From a gamma proteobacterium L18 (GTDB lineage: Bacteria; Pseudomonadota; Gammaproteobacteria; Pseudomonadales; Pseudomonadaceae): a stretch of 35,552 nt of DNA. Location of the stretch: NCBI GenBank assembly GCA_000497835.1, contig KI547180.1:1-35552 (forward strand). Reading direction: 5' to 3'. Within the stretch, counting starts at the first letter, position 1, and every line of letters begins with the position of its first letter. Of this stretch, positions 1-6,491 are shown one piece after another. Under the pieces are notes generated by a model that saw only the letters and a program-made list of their open reading frames with translations, made no database searches and was not told the origin of the DNA. The position numbers and the translations under genes are program-made.

Positions 1-5
1 GCTTT

Positions 6-50
6 GCTCCCACAATACAAGACGCACCTAAGGCGTACACCTGTGGGAGC
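6..50. repeat. REP-like inverted repeat
   Basis: GCTCCCACA at 6-14 and its exact reverse complement TGTGGGAGC at 42-50 form a 9-bp stem around a 27-nt loop. Intergenic REP elements of pseudomonads often carry GCTCC(C/T)ACA-type arms, and the following stretch (about 68-88, TTGCTCGCGATGAGGCC) resembles further degenerate REP sequence. It lies upstream of birA. Whether it is a true REP copy needs genome-wide counting. The rest of 51-170 shows no gene and no convincing promoter. Confidence 0.5.
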
Positions 51-170
51 AACCGGGGTCGCGCTCGACCTTGCTCGCGATGAGGCCCTAACTGACACCC
101 CACCTACACCTTTCTATGCAACAGCCACCAGCATGGCTATCATGCCTGCCTCATTGTGAGGCGAATCTGC

Positions 171-1130
171 ATGTTGACGTTGTTGAAGCTTTTGAAGGAT
201 GGTCGCTTCCATTCCGGGCAAGCATTGGGGGCGGCGCTAGGTATCAGTCGCAGCGCGGTATGGAAGCAGCTGCAGCACCTTGAAGCGGAGCTCAATCTGC
301 CTATCCACAAGGTGCGTGGCCGCGGTTATCAGTTGGCTGCGCCTCTCGCACTGCTCGATGCCGAGGCTATCGACGCCTACGCCGGTACCAAAGCCTGGCC
401 CATCTTTGTATTCGACTCTATCGACTCCACCAACGCCGAAGCGTTGCGGGCGGTCGATCGTGGCGAAACGGCGCCGTTCCTGGTCCTGGCTGAGCGCCAG
501 TCGGCAGGCCGTGGCCGTCGTGGCCGCACCTGGGTCAGCCCTTTCGCCGAAAATCTGTATTACAGCCTGGTGCTGCGCATCGAGGGCGGCATGCGCCAAC
601 TTGAAGGCTTGAGCCTGGTGGTCGGCCTGGCGGTCATGCAGGCCCTGCGTGAGCTGGGTATCGCCAAGGCCGGACTGAAGTGGCCGAACGATGTTCTGGT
701 AGACCAGCGCAAGATCGCCGGCATTCTCCTGGAGCTGGTTGGCGACCCCGCAGACGTTTGTCACGTGGTGCTGGGTATCGGTATCAACGTGAACATGCAG
801 TCTACCGATGCTGTCGACCAGCAGTGGACCTCCATGCAGTTGGAGGCGGGCAGGGCGGTTGATCGCAACCAATTGGTTGCGCTGCTTAACCAGCGCCTGC
901 AGGAGTATCTGGCACTGCACCGGGAGAAGGGTTTTGCGGCCATTCAACCGCTGTGGGAGGCCAATCATGCATGGCAGGGGCGTGCGGTGTCGTTGATCGC
1001 AGGCGTCAACCAGGTGGATGGTGTAGTCGTTGGCATCGATCACCAGGGCGCCCTGCGCCTGCAGGTCGATGGCGTGGAAAAAAGCTTTAGTGGCGGTGAG
1101 CTCAGCCTGAGGTTGCGCAATGATTCTTGA
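171..1130 (+). CDS. birA: Bifunctional biotin--[biotin carboxyl carrier protein] ligase / biotin operon repressor BirA
   Basis: Activates biotin with ATP to biotinyl-5'-AMP and transfers it to the acetyl-CoA carboxylase carrier protein. In E. coli the biotinyl-AMP form also represses the bio genes. The protein is 319 aa from ATG 171, close to the E. coli length of 321. An N-terminal winged helix-turn-helix (about residues 5-55, with GISRSAVWKQLQHL) indicates the regulator class. The catalytic domain shows the ligase loop GRGRRGR (residues 113-119) and KWPNDV (from residue 170). An in-frame GTG at 156 would add five residues, but ATG 171 has a GAGG-like ribosome site and gives the normal N-terminus. 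The 3' end overlaps coaX by 11 bases, so the two are probably co-transcribed; both belong to cofactor metabolism. Repressor function is inferred from the HTH only. Confidence 0.95.
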   Translation: MLTLLKLLKDGRFHSGQALGAALGISRSAVWKQLQHLEAELNLPIHKVRGRGYQLAAPLALLDAEAIDAYAGTKAWPIFVFDSIDSTNAEALRAVDRGETAPFLVLAERQSAGRGRRGRTWVSPFAENLYYSLVLRIEGGMRQLEGLSLVVGLAVMQALRELGIAKAGLKWPNDVLVDQRKIAGILLELVGDPADVCHVVLGIGINVNMQSTDAVDQQWTSMQLEAGRAVDRNQLVALLNQRLQEYLALHREKGFAAIQPLWEANHAWQGRAVSLIAGVNQVDGVVVGIDHQGALRLQVDGVEKSFSGGELSLRLRNDS

Positions 1131-1869
1131 GCTGGACTGCGGTAACAGTTTCATAAAATGGCGACTGATCGCGGCCGAAGGCGGCCCGCGCGTGGCGGGC
1201 GGGGTGGTGGACAACGATCAGGCACTGGTCGATGCGCTGAGTGCCATCGATGCTCTGCAGCTGCGCTATTGCCGCCTGGTAAGCGTCCGTAACGAGGACG
1301 AAACCACTCGATTGACCGATACACTGGCCCAGGCTTTTGGCGTGCAATCTGCTTCTGTGCGGCCGGCGCAAGTGCTTGCCGGCGTGCGCAATGGCTACCA
1401 GGAGTTTGAGCGCCTGGGCCTGGACCGCTGGGTTGCGTTGGTGGCGGGTTATCGCCTGGCCAGCGGTGCTTGCGTAGTCATTGATCTGGGTACGGCGATC
1501 ACCTCGGACTTTGTGGATGATGCGGGTGAACATGTGGGTGGCTTCATCTGCCCGGGTATGCCCCTGATGCGCAGCCTGCTGCGCACCCACACTCGCAAGA
1601 TCCGCTACGACGACCAATCCGCCGAGCGCGCGCACGGCAGCCTTGAGCCTGGACGCAACACAGTGGAAGCGGTGGAGCGCGGTTGTACGCTAATGATGCG
1701 CGGTTTTGTGCAGACGCAGCTGGAGCATGCCAGGCAGCTGTGGGGTGATGGTTTCCAGCTGTACCTGACGGGTGGGGACGCCGAGCTGGTGAAAGATGTA
1801 GTGCCCCAGGCGAAGGTTGTGCCTGACCTGGTATTCGTTGGCCTAGCCATCGCTTGTCCGATTGCCTGA
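1120..1869 (+). CDS. coaX: Type III pantothenate kinase CoaX
   Basis: Phosphorylates pantothenate with ATP, the first step of coenzyme A synthesis. The 249-aa protein belongs to the ASKHA fold. The N-terminal phosphate-binding motif DCGNS (residues 6-10), the GLDRW segment with Asp102, and IDLGTA with Asp122 are all present and match the catalytic layout of type III kinases, which need a monovalent cation and resist CoA feedback. The ATG lies inside the end of birA (11-base overlap), which implies translational coupling. Pseudomonads commonly rely on CoaX rather than the type I enzyme CoaA, so this gene may be essential; that is inference. Confidence 0.95.
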   Translation: MILELDCGNSFIKWRLIAAEGGPRVAGGVVDNDQALVDALSAIDALQLRYCRLVSVRNEDETTRLTDTLAQAFGVQSASVRPAQVLAGVRNGYQEFERLGLDRWVALVAGYRLASGACVVIDLGTAITSDFVDDAGEHVGGFICPGMPLMRSLLRTHTRKIRYDDQSAERAHGSLEPGRNTVEAVERGCTLMMRGFVQTQLEHARQLWGDGFQLYLTGGDAELVKDVVPQAKVVPDLVFVGLAIACPIA

Positions 1870-1876
1870 GGTGCCT

Positions 1877-2323
1877 ATGCGCTGGCTATTTCTGCTGCTT
1901 CTGATTCTCAACGTTTTCTACTATGTGTGGCACCAACAGGAAGCGCCCCTGCGCCCCAAGGAAATTGCTTCGCTTTCCCTCTATAAGGGAGCGCAGCAGG
2001 ATATTCGCCTGTTGAGCGAGTCCGATGATGCGCGTGCGCGGGCAGCGGCGGCAGCCAAATCGGAAAGCCATGATGAAAACTGCCTCTACCTGGGTGGATT
2101 TTCCAAGCCTGAGCAGCTCGCGCCGATCGAGCAGCGCCTCACCAGCCTGGATATTTCCTCCCGTGCGGTGCCGATTACCGCTCCCGAAGGGGTTTCTCAC
2201 TGGTTGCGGATTTCGCCCGAAAGCCGGCGTTTGCTGGACGAAACCCTGCTCCAAAGACTTTCCAATGATTTCAAAGACTTAAAACAGAAAATAATGTTGT
2301 GTGGGGGGTTGCAAGCTCCTTGA
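1877..2323 (+). CDS. Membrane-anchored SPOR-like domain protein
   Basis: A 148-aa protein of unassigned specific function. A hydrophobic segment at about residues 3-18 (WLFLLLLILNVFYYVW) looks like a single N-terminal membrane anchor with the rest outside the cytoplasm. A charged, Ala-rich linker follows. The C-terminal part from about residue 70 (YLGGFSKPEQLAPIEQRL onward) has the spacing of a SPOR domain, a fold that binds denuded peptidoglycan glycan strands at septa. The gene starts 7 bases after the coaX stop; ATG 1877 follows TGAGG at 1867-1871, although GTG 1871 or TTG 1862 are in frame. SPOR assignment rests on sequence pattern only. Confidence 0.75.
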   Translation: MRWLFLLLLILNVFYYVWHQQEAPLRPKEIASLSLYKGAQQDIRLLSESDDARARAAAAAKSESHDENCLYLGGFSKPEQLAPIEQRLTSLDISSRAVPITAPEGVSHWLRISPESRRLLDETLLQRLSNDFKDLKQKIMLCGGLQAP

Positions 2324-2337
2324 ATCCTGCATAGAAT
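2309..2337 (+). promoter_or_regulatory. Possible upstream sigma-70 promoter for the tRNA cluster
   Basis: TTGCAA (2309-2314), a 17-base spacer, and TAGAAT (2332-2337), followed by a GC-rich stretch. The -35 lies inside the last codons of the SPOR gene. It would fire about 90 bases upstream of the stronger candidate at 2429, so the tRNA cluster may have tandem promoters. Confidence 0.4.
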
Positions 2338-2428
2338 GGCGCCCGCTCCACAGCGATAAGCGGAAACGCTCAAGGTGTGAAGCGACTGTCAAACGAAGCT
2401 AACTTTCAGATTTAATTGAAAAAAACGC

Positions 2429-2457
2429 TTGACAGCAGGACGGCAAAGGTTGATAAT
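2429..2457 (+). promoter_or_regulatory. Sigma-70 promoter of tRNA-Tyr/Gly/Thr cluster
   Basis: A consensus TTGACA (2429-2434), a 17-base spacer and GATAAT (2452-2457), followed by a GC-rich discriminator (GCCGCCC). An A/T-rich tract (2402-2426) just upstream resembles an UP element. This is the textbook look of a strong, stringently controlled stable-RNA promoter. The first tRNA base is 15 bases past the -10. Confidence 0.85.
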
Positions 2458-2471
2458 GCCGCCCACGTTCA

Positions 2472-2557
<86 letters not shown>

Positions 2558-2579
2558 TTTAGCGTGAGCAGCAAGCTCC

Positions 2580-2653
<74 letters not shown>

Positions 2654-2679
2654 AGTTTGCTGGTTGTGCAAAGTGTTTC

Positions 2680-2755
2680 GCTCTTGTAGCTCAGTTGGTA
2701 GAGCACACCCTTGGTAAGGGTGAGGTCAGCGGTTCAAATCCGCTCAAGAGCTCCA
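2680..2755 (+). tRNA. tRNA-Thr (GGT)
   Basis: 76 bases; acceptor GCTCTTG (2680-2686) pairs with CAAGAGC (2745-2751). Anticodon GGT at 2713-2715 within stem CACCC/GGGTG. T-loop GGTTCAAATCC and encoded CCA. In P. aeruginosa and E. coli the next gene is tufB; here a terminator follows instead. Confidence 0.97.
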
Positions 2756-2762
2756 TTACTCA

Positions 2763-2792
2763 GGCAGATATGAAAATATCTGCCTTTGTTTT
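2763..2792 (+). terminator. Rho-independent terminator after tRNA-Thr
   Basis: Perfect 9-bp stem GGCAGATAT (2763-2771) / ATATCTGCC (2776-2784) with a GAAA tetraloop, then TTTGTTTT. It begins 8 bases after the tRNA-Thr CCA and ends the tRNA-Tyr/Gly/Thr transcript. Confidence 0.9.
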
Positions 2793-2800
2793 ATAAGTGG

Positions 2801-2829
2801 TTGAAATCACTTGTTCGGGCCTGCATAAT
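2801..2829 (+). promoter_or_regulatory. Sigma-70 promoter for tRNA-Trp-secE-nusG
   Basis: TTGAAA (2801-2806), 17-base spacer, CATAAT (2824-2829), then GC-rich GGTCGGCC. Transcription would start near 2836, about 15 bases before tRNA-Trp, giving an operon of tRNA-Trp, secE and nusG. Confidence 0.75.
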
Positions 2830-2850
2830 GGTCGGCCTGATTATGTTTTT

Positions 2851-2926
2851 AGGTCAGTAGCTCAATTGGCAGAGCGACGGTCTCCAAAACCGTAGGTTGG
2901 GGGTTCGATTCCCTCCTGACCTGCCA
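2851..2926 (+). tRNA. tRNA-Trp (CCA)
   Basis: 76 bases; acceptor AGGTCAG (2851-2857) pairs with CTGACCT (2916-2922). Anticodon CCA at 2884-2886 within stem ACGGT/ACCGT. T-loop GGTTCGATTCC and encoded CCA. It precedes secE by 46 bases and is probably processed from a shared tRNA-mRNA transcript. Confidence 0.97.
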
Positions 2927-2972
2927 GATTCACACGGTGATGTCTGGCTTTCTTTTTACAGGATCCTCCTAG

Positions 2973-3341
2973 ATGACCCCTAAGGCTGAAGCCCAAGACT
3001 CTCGCTTTGATCTGCTCAAGTGGCTGGTTGTTGTCGCTTTGGTGGTGGTTGGCGTGGTTGGTAATCAGTATTACCACGCGTCTCCGATCCTGTACCGGGT
3101 GCTTGCACTGCTCGTCATTGCTGGTGTAGCTGCGTTCACCGCGCTGCAGACTGCCAAAGGCAAGTCGTTCTTCGTCCTGGCAAAGGAAGCTCGTACCGAA
3201 ATCCGTAAAGTCGTATGGCCAACTCGCCAAGAGACCACGCAGACCACCCTGATCGTAGTGGCGGTCGTTCTGGTCATGGCGTTGCTGTTGTGGGGTCTTG
3301 ATTCCCTGCTCGGCTGGCTTGTTTCCTTGATCGTCGGCTAA
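2973..3341 (+). CDS. secE: Preprotein translocase subunit SecE
   Basis: Small essential membrane subunit that clamps SecY in the SecYEG channel for protein export and insertion. 122 aa, near the E. coli length of 127. Three hydrophobic segments are visible at about residues 17-34, 43-58 and 92-122. The conserved amphipathic cytoplasmic stretch EARTEIRKVVWPTRQET (about 72-88) precedes the last one; it carries the KVVWP signature that contacts SecY. nusG begins 9 bases after its stop, the standard bacterial secE-nusG pairing. SecY is encoded about 25 kb downstream in this window. Confidence 0.97.
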   Translation: MTPKAEAQDSRFDLLKWLVVVALVVVGVVGNQYYHASPILYRVLALLVIAGVAAFTALQTAKGKSFFVLAKEARTEIRKVVWPTRQETTQTTLIVVAVVLVMALLLWGLDSLLGWLVSLIVG

Positions 3342-3350
3342 GGGTGTCCC

Positions 3351-3884
3351 GTGGCTAAGCGTTGGTACGTTGTGCATGCCTACTCGGGTTACGAGAAGCA
3401 TGTTATGCGCTCTTTGGTTGAGCGTGTAAAGCAAGCTGGCATGGAAGACGGTTTTGGCGAAATTCTGGTCCCCACTGAAGAAGTGGTAGAGATGCGCAAT
3501 GGCCAGAAGCGCAAAAGCGAACGTAAGTTCTTCCCAGGCTATGTGCTTGTCCAGATGGAAATGAGTGAGAGCACTTGGCACTTGGTCAAGGATACTCCTC
3601 GCGTGATGGGTTTCATCGGCGGTACTGCCGACAAGCCTGCACCAATCACCGACAAGGAAGCTGAGGCTATCCTGCGTCGTGTCGCTGATGGCAGCGACAA
3701 GCCTAAGCCCAAGACTCTGTTCGAGCCGGGTGAGGTTGTTCGTGTTACCGATGGTCCTTTCGCGGACTTCAACGGTACCGTCGAAGAAGTCAACTACGAA
3801 AAGAGCCGGATCCAAGTGGCCGTGCTTATTTTCGGACGCTCTACTCCGGTAGAGCTCGAGTTCAGCCAGGTCGAAAAGGTCTGA
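3351..3884 (+). CDS. nusG: Transcription termination/antitermination factor NusG
   Basis: Binds the RNA polymerase clamp, raises processivity, recruits Rho and links polymerase to the leading ribosome through S10. 177 aa with GTG start. The N-terminal NGN domain opens with RWYVVHAYSGYE (about residues 4-15). The C-terminal KOW domain occupies about 124-177 (FEPGEVVRVTDGPFADFNGT). A 9-base gap after secE means a single transcript. The partner gene for S10 (rpsJ) is at 19497. Confidence 0.97.
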   Translation: MAKRWYVVHAYSGYEKHVMRSLVERVKQAGMEDGFGEILVPTEEVVEMRNGQKRKSERKFFPGYVLVQMEMSESTWHLVKDTPRVMGFIGGTADKPAPITDKEAEAILRRVADGSDKPKPKTLFEPGEVVRVTDGPFADFNGTVEEVNYEKSRIQVAVLIFGRSTPVELEFSQVEKV

Positions 3885-3902
3885 CTGAAGGCATATCCCA
3901 TG

Positions 3903-3929
3903 CCCCGCAGGCGTAAGCTGCGGGGTTTT
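3903..3929 (+). terminator. Terminator or attenuator between nusG and rplK
   Basis: Perfect 8-bp stem CCCCGCAG (3903-3910) / CTGCGGGG (3918-3925), loop GCGTAAG, followed by TTTT then G. It falls 18 bases after the nusG stop. The short T-run suggests partial read-through into rplK. I found no convincing well-spaced promoter between here and 4001. Confidence 0.75.
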
Positions 3930-4001
3930 GTCGTCTCTGGGATAAAACGCAAGCAACCGGGGAGCCTTGATTGGCGCTTGTACCCGATATTGGAGTAGCT
4001 C

Positions 4002-4433
4002 ATGGCTAAGAAAATCACGGCTTACATCAAGCTGCAAGTAAAGGCCGGCCAGGCCAACCCTAGCCCGCCCGTCGGCCCGGCTCTGGGTCAACATGGTGTG
4101 AACATCATGGAATTCTGCAAGGCCTTCAACGCCCGTACTCAGGGTCAAGAAGCCGGCCTGCCGACTCCAGTTATCATCACTGTTTACAGTGACCGTAGCT
4201 TCACCTTCGAAACCAAAAGCACCCCAGCTTCGGTTCTGCTGAAGAAAGCTGCTGGCCTGACCAGCGGCTCCGCTCGTCCGAACACCGTTAAAGTCGGTAC
4301 CGTGACCCGCGCTCAGCTGGAAGATATCGCCAAGGCAAAAAATGCTGACCTGACCGCTGCCGACATGGACGCCGCCGTGCGCACCATCGCTGGCTCGGCT
4401 CGCAGCATGGGCCTCAACGTGGAGGGTGTGTAA
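4002..4433 (+). CDS. rplK: 50S ribosomal protein L11
   Basis: Binds the GTPase-associated centre of 23S rRNA at the base of the L7/L12 stalk, and is needed for RelA activation during amino-acid starvation. 143 aa. The N-terminal domain is proline-rich (NPSPPVGPALGQHGVNI, about 20-36), the hinge region used by factors and thiostrepton. The C-terminal half (SGSARPNTVKVG) is the rRNA-binding domain. Its stop shares a base with the rplA start (TAATG), so the two are translated in a coupled way. In E. coli L1 represses this pair. Confidence 0.98.
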   Translation: MAKKITAYIKLQVKAGQANPSPPVGPALGQHGVNIMEFCKAFNARTQGQEAGLPTPVIITVYSDRSFTFETKSTPASVLLKKAAGLTSGSARPNTVKVGTVTRAQLEDIAKAKNADLTAADMDAAVRTIAGSARSMGLNVEGV

Positions 4434-5128
4434 TGGCTAAGCTGACCAAGCGCCAAAAGGCTATTGCTTCCAAAATCGAAGCTGGCAAAGTCTACAACTT
4501 CGAAGAAGCCGCCACTCTGCTGGCCGAGCTGTCGACCGTCAAGTTCAGCGAGTCGTTCGACATCGCCGTGAACCTGGGCGTTGACCCACGTAAATCCGAC
4601 CAGGTCGTACGTAGCGCTACCGTGCTGCCACACGGCACTGGCAAGACCGTACGTGTTGCTGTCTTTACCCAAGGTCCAGCTGCTGAAGCTGCCCTGGCTG
4701 CAGGCGCAGACCGCGTTGGCATGGACGACCTGGCTGCCGAAATGAAAGGCGGCGACCTGAACTATGACGTAGTCATCGCATCCCCGGATGCCATGCGTGT
4801 TGTAGGTCAACTGGGTCAGATCCTGGGTCCACGTGGCCTGATGCCTAACCCGAAAGTCGGTACCGTGACTCCAGACGTAGCCAACGCGGTTAAAAACGCC
4901 AAGGCTGGTCAGGTTCGCTACCGCACCGACAAAAACGGCATCATCCACACTTCCGTTGGCAAGGTTGGCTTCGAAGCCGTCAAGCTGAAGGAAAACGTTG
5001 AAGCCCTGATCGCTGATCTGAAGCGTATCAAGCCAGCTTCCTCGAAAGGTATCTACGTCAAGCGCGTCACCCTGAGCACCACTATGGGCCCAGGTCTGGT
5101 GATCGATCAGGGTTCCCTGACCGCGTAA
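4433..5128 (+). CDS. rplA: 50S ribosomal protein L1
   Basis: Forms the mobile L1 stalk that guides deacylated tRNA out of the E site. In E. coli it represses translation of its own rplK-rplA message. 231 aa, typical length. Conserved blocks visible include LGPRGLMPNPKVGTVT (near residues 127-142) and the C-terminal STTMGPGL. The ATG overlaps the rplK stop by one base. No frame disruption. Confidence 0.98.
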   Translation: MAKLTKRQKAIASKIEAGKVYNFEEAATLLAELSTVKFSESFDIAVNLGVDPRKSDQVVRSATVLPHGTGKTVRVAVFTQGPAAEAALAAGADRVGMDDLAAEMKGGDLNYDVVIASPDAMRVVGQLGQILGPRGLMPNPKVGTVTPDVANAVKNAKAGQVRYRTDKNGIIHTSVGKVGFEAVKLKENVEALIADLKRIKPASSKGIYVKRVTLSTTMGPGLVIDQGSLTA

Positions 5129-5138
5129 GACTGAGAAG

Positions 5139-5330
5139 GGTAGTGAGCGATCACTGCCTTTCGCAAAAAATTGGGGTCCCTGCTTTGCGGGGGCTATCCA
5201 AGACCGTAGGCGGCGCAAGCCTTAAACCACAAGCCTACGCAGATGGTGCTCCCGGTTCCTTCTGGAACTAGACACCAAAACGACATCCGGCTCCGGCCAG
5301 ATGAAACGGTAACAAGCAGGAGTTAAACCC
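5139..5330 (+). promoter_or_regulatory. L10 leader (autoregulatory RNA) upstream of rplJ-rplL
   Basis: The 202-base rplA-rplJ gap holds several clear stems. They are GGTAGTGA/TCACTGCC with a GCGA loop (5139-5158, one G-U), CGTAGGC (5205-5211) / GCCTACG (5233-5239), and GTTCC/GGAAC (5255-5268). In gammaproteobacteria the L10-L7/L12 complex binds a structured leader here and represses rplJL translation. Position, length and stems fit that role; the protein contact itself is inferred. Confidence 0.7.
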
Positions 5331-5831
5331 GTGGCAATTAAACTCGAAGACAAGAAGGCCATCGTCGCTGAAGTCAACGAGGCTGCCAAAGGTGCCCTGT
5401 CCGCTGTCGTGGCTGATGCCCGTGGTGTGACTGTAGGCGCTATGACCGGACTCCGTAAAGAGGCCCGCGAAGCTGGCGTATACGTACGTGTTGTACGTAA
5501 CACCCTGCTCAAGCGCGCTGTTGAAGGCACCGAGTACTCGGTCCTCAACGACGTGTTCAAAGGCCCGACCCTGATTGCATTCTCTACCCAACACCCGGGC
5601 GCTGCTGCCCGTCTGTTCAAAGAGTTCGCCAAGGGTCAGGACAAGTTCGAGATCAAGGCAGCTGCGTTCGAGGGCAAGTACCTCGCAGCTAATCAGATCG
5701 ACGTACTGGCAACACTGCCGACTCGTGACGAAGCCATTTCCCAGCTGATGAGCGTGATTCAAGGCGCTACCAGCAAATTGGCTCGTACCCTGGCGGCAGT
5801 TCGCGACCAGAAAGAAGCTGCAGCAGCCTAA
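5331..5831 (+). CDS. rplJ: 50S ribosomal protein L10
   Basis: Base of the ribosomal stalk: it anchors L7/L12 dimers to 23S rRNA next to L11 and, with them, represses its own mRNA. 166 aa. The N-terminal rRNA-binding domain includes RGVTVGAMTGLRKEAREAGV. The C-terminal helix that holds L7/L12 dimers ends Ala-rich (about 130-166). GTG start with AGGAG at 5318-5322, eight bases upstream. rplL follows after 74 bases. Confidence 0.98.
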   Translation: MAIKLEDKKAIVAEVNEAAKGALSAVVADARGVTVGAMTGLRKEAREAGVYVRVVRNTLLKRAVEGTEYSVLNDVFKGPTLIAFSTQHPGAAARLFKEFAKGQDKFEIKAAAFEGKYLAANQIDVLATLPTRDEAISQLMSVIQGATSKLARTLAAVRDQKEAAAA

Positions 5832-5905
5832 GGCTCGCTCGCTTCTCGCGTTTTTTGTTTATTTCGATGGTCGCGTAGGCCGTCCCCCAATTCAGGAAAA
5901 GAGTC

Positions 5906-6271
5906 ATGTCCGTTACTCAAGAGCAAATCCTCGAAGCCGTTGGCGCAATGTCCGTAATGGAAGTTGTTGAGCTGATCAAAGCTTTCGAAGAAAAATTCGG
6001 CGTTACTGCTGCCGCTGCTTCGGCCGGCCCAGCTGCTGCTGCCGCTGTTGTTGAAGAGCAAACCGAGTTCAACGTTGTTCTGGTTGAAGCCGGCGAGAAG
6101 AAAGTAAACGTCATCAAGGCCGTTCGTGAACTGACCGGTCTGGGCCTGAAAGAAGCCAAAGAGAAAGTTGACACCGCTCCTCAGGTCGTTGCTGAAGGCG
6201 TTTCGAAAGAAGCCGCTGAAGACGCCAAGAAGAAGCTGGAAGAAGCTGGCGCCAAAGTCGAAGTCAAGTAA
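5906..6271 (+). CDS. rplL: 50S ribosomal protein L7/L12
   Basis: The multicopy stalk protein that recruits and activates translational GTPases (EF-G, EF-Tu, IF2, RF3). 121 aa. The N-terminal dimerisation helices (about 1-35) are followed by an Ala-rich flexible hinge (about 37-52), then the globular C-terminal domain (KKVNVIKAVRELTGLGLKEAK) that contacts factors. It is made in excess over other ribosomal proteins. A strong hairpin with a T-run downstream (6317-6345) probably cuts transcription before rpoB. Confidence 0.98.
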   Translation: MSVTQEQILEAVGAMSVMEVVELIKAFEEKFGVTAAAASAGPAAAAAVVEEQTEFNVVLVEAGEKKVNVIKAVRELTGLGLKEAKEKVDTAPQVVAEGVSKEAAEDAKKKLEEAGAKVEVK

Positions 6272-6316
6272 TTTCGACCTTGCGTCTCCAGCCCGAGCGT
6301 CAAGCGAACGGCTGAT

Positions 6317-6345
6317 GGCTGGTGGCTCTTGCCACCGGCCTTTTT
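6317..6345 (+). terminator. Terminator/attenuator between rplL and rpoB
   Basis: 10-bp stem GGCTGGTGGC (6317-6326) / GCCACCGGCC (6331-6340) with one G-U pair and a TCTT loop, then five T residues. In E. coli an attenuator at the same place lets only part of the transcripts reach rpoB; the same role is likely here. Confidence 0.85.
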
Positions 6346-6390
6346 CCGTTATTGGCTGCTGATCAAGTCAGCGCCAGTAACGTGCTTCAA

Positions 6391-6459
6391 CCACCGATGA
6401 TGGTGGCGCAAACCAAGGGGTTTGCACGATTTTCTGGCTACTCCCCGTCGGGAGGAGCC
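6391..6459 (+). promoter_or_regulatory. Three consecutive hairpins in the rpoB leader
   Basis: Downstream of the attenuator are CCACC/GGTGG (6391-6406), GCAAACC/GGTTTGC with an AAGG loop (6408-6425), and GGCT-CTCCC/GGGAG-AGCC with a CGTC loop and one internal A/G mismatch (6436-6459). None has a T-run, so they are not terminators. They may be RNase processing or translational control elements for rpoB. Function is inferred. Confidence 0.5.
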
Positions 6460-6491
6460 AAACAAGCAGGTGACCAAGCTGGGGAACGCTG

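Noticed and set aside
2862..4148. Long minus-strand frame across tRNA-Trp, secE, nusG and the start of rplK
   Set aside because: It crosses a tRNA, a terminator and three conserved genes, and the translation shows no recognisable domain.
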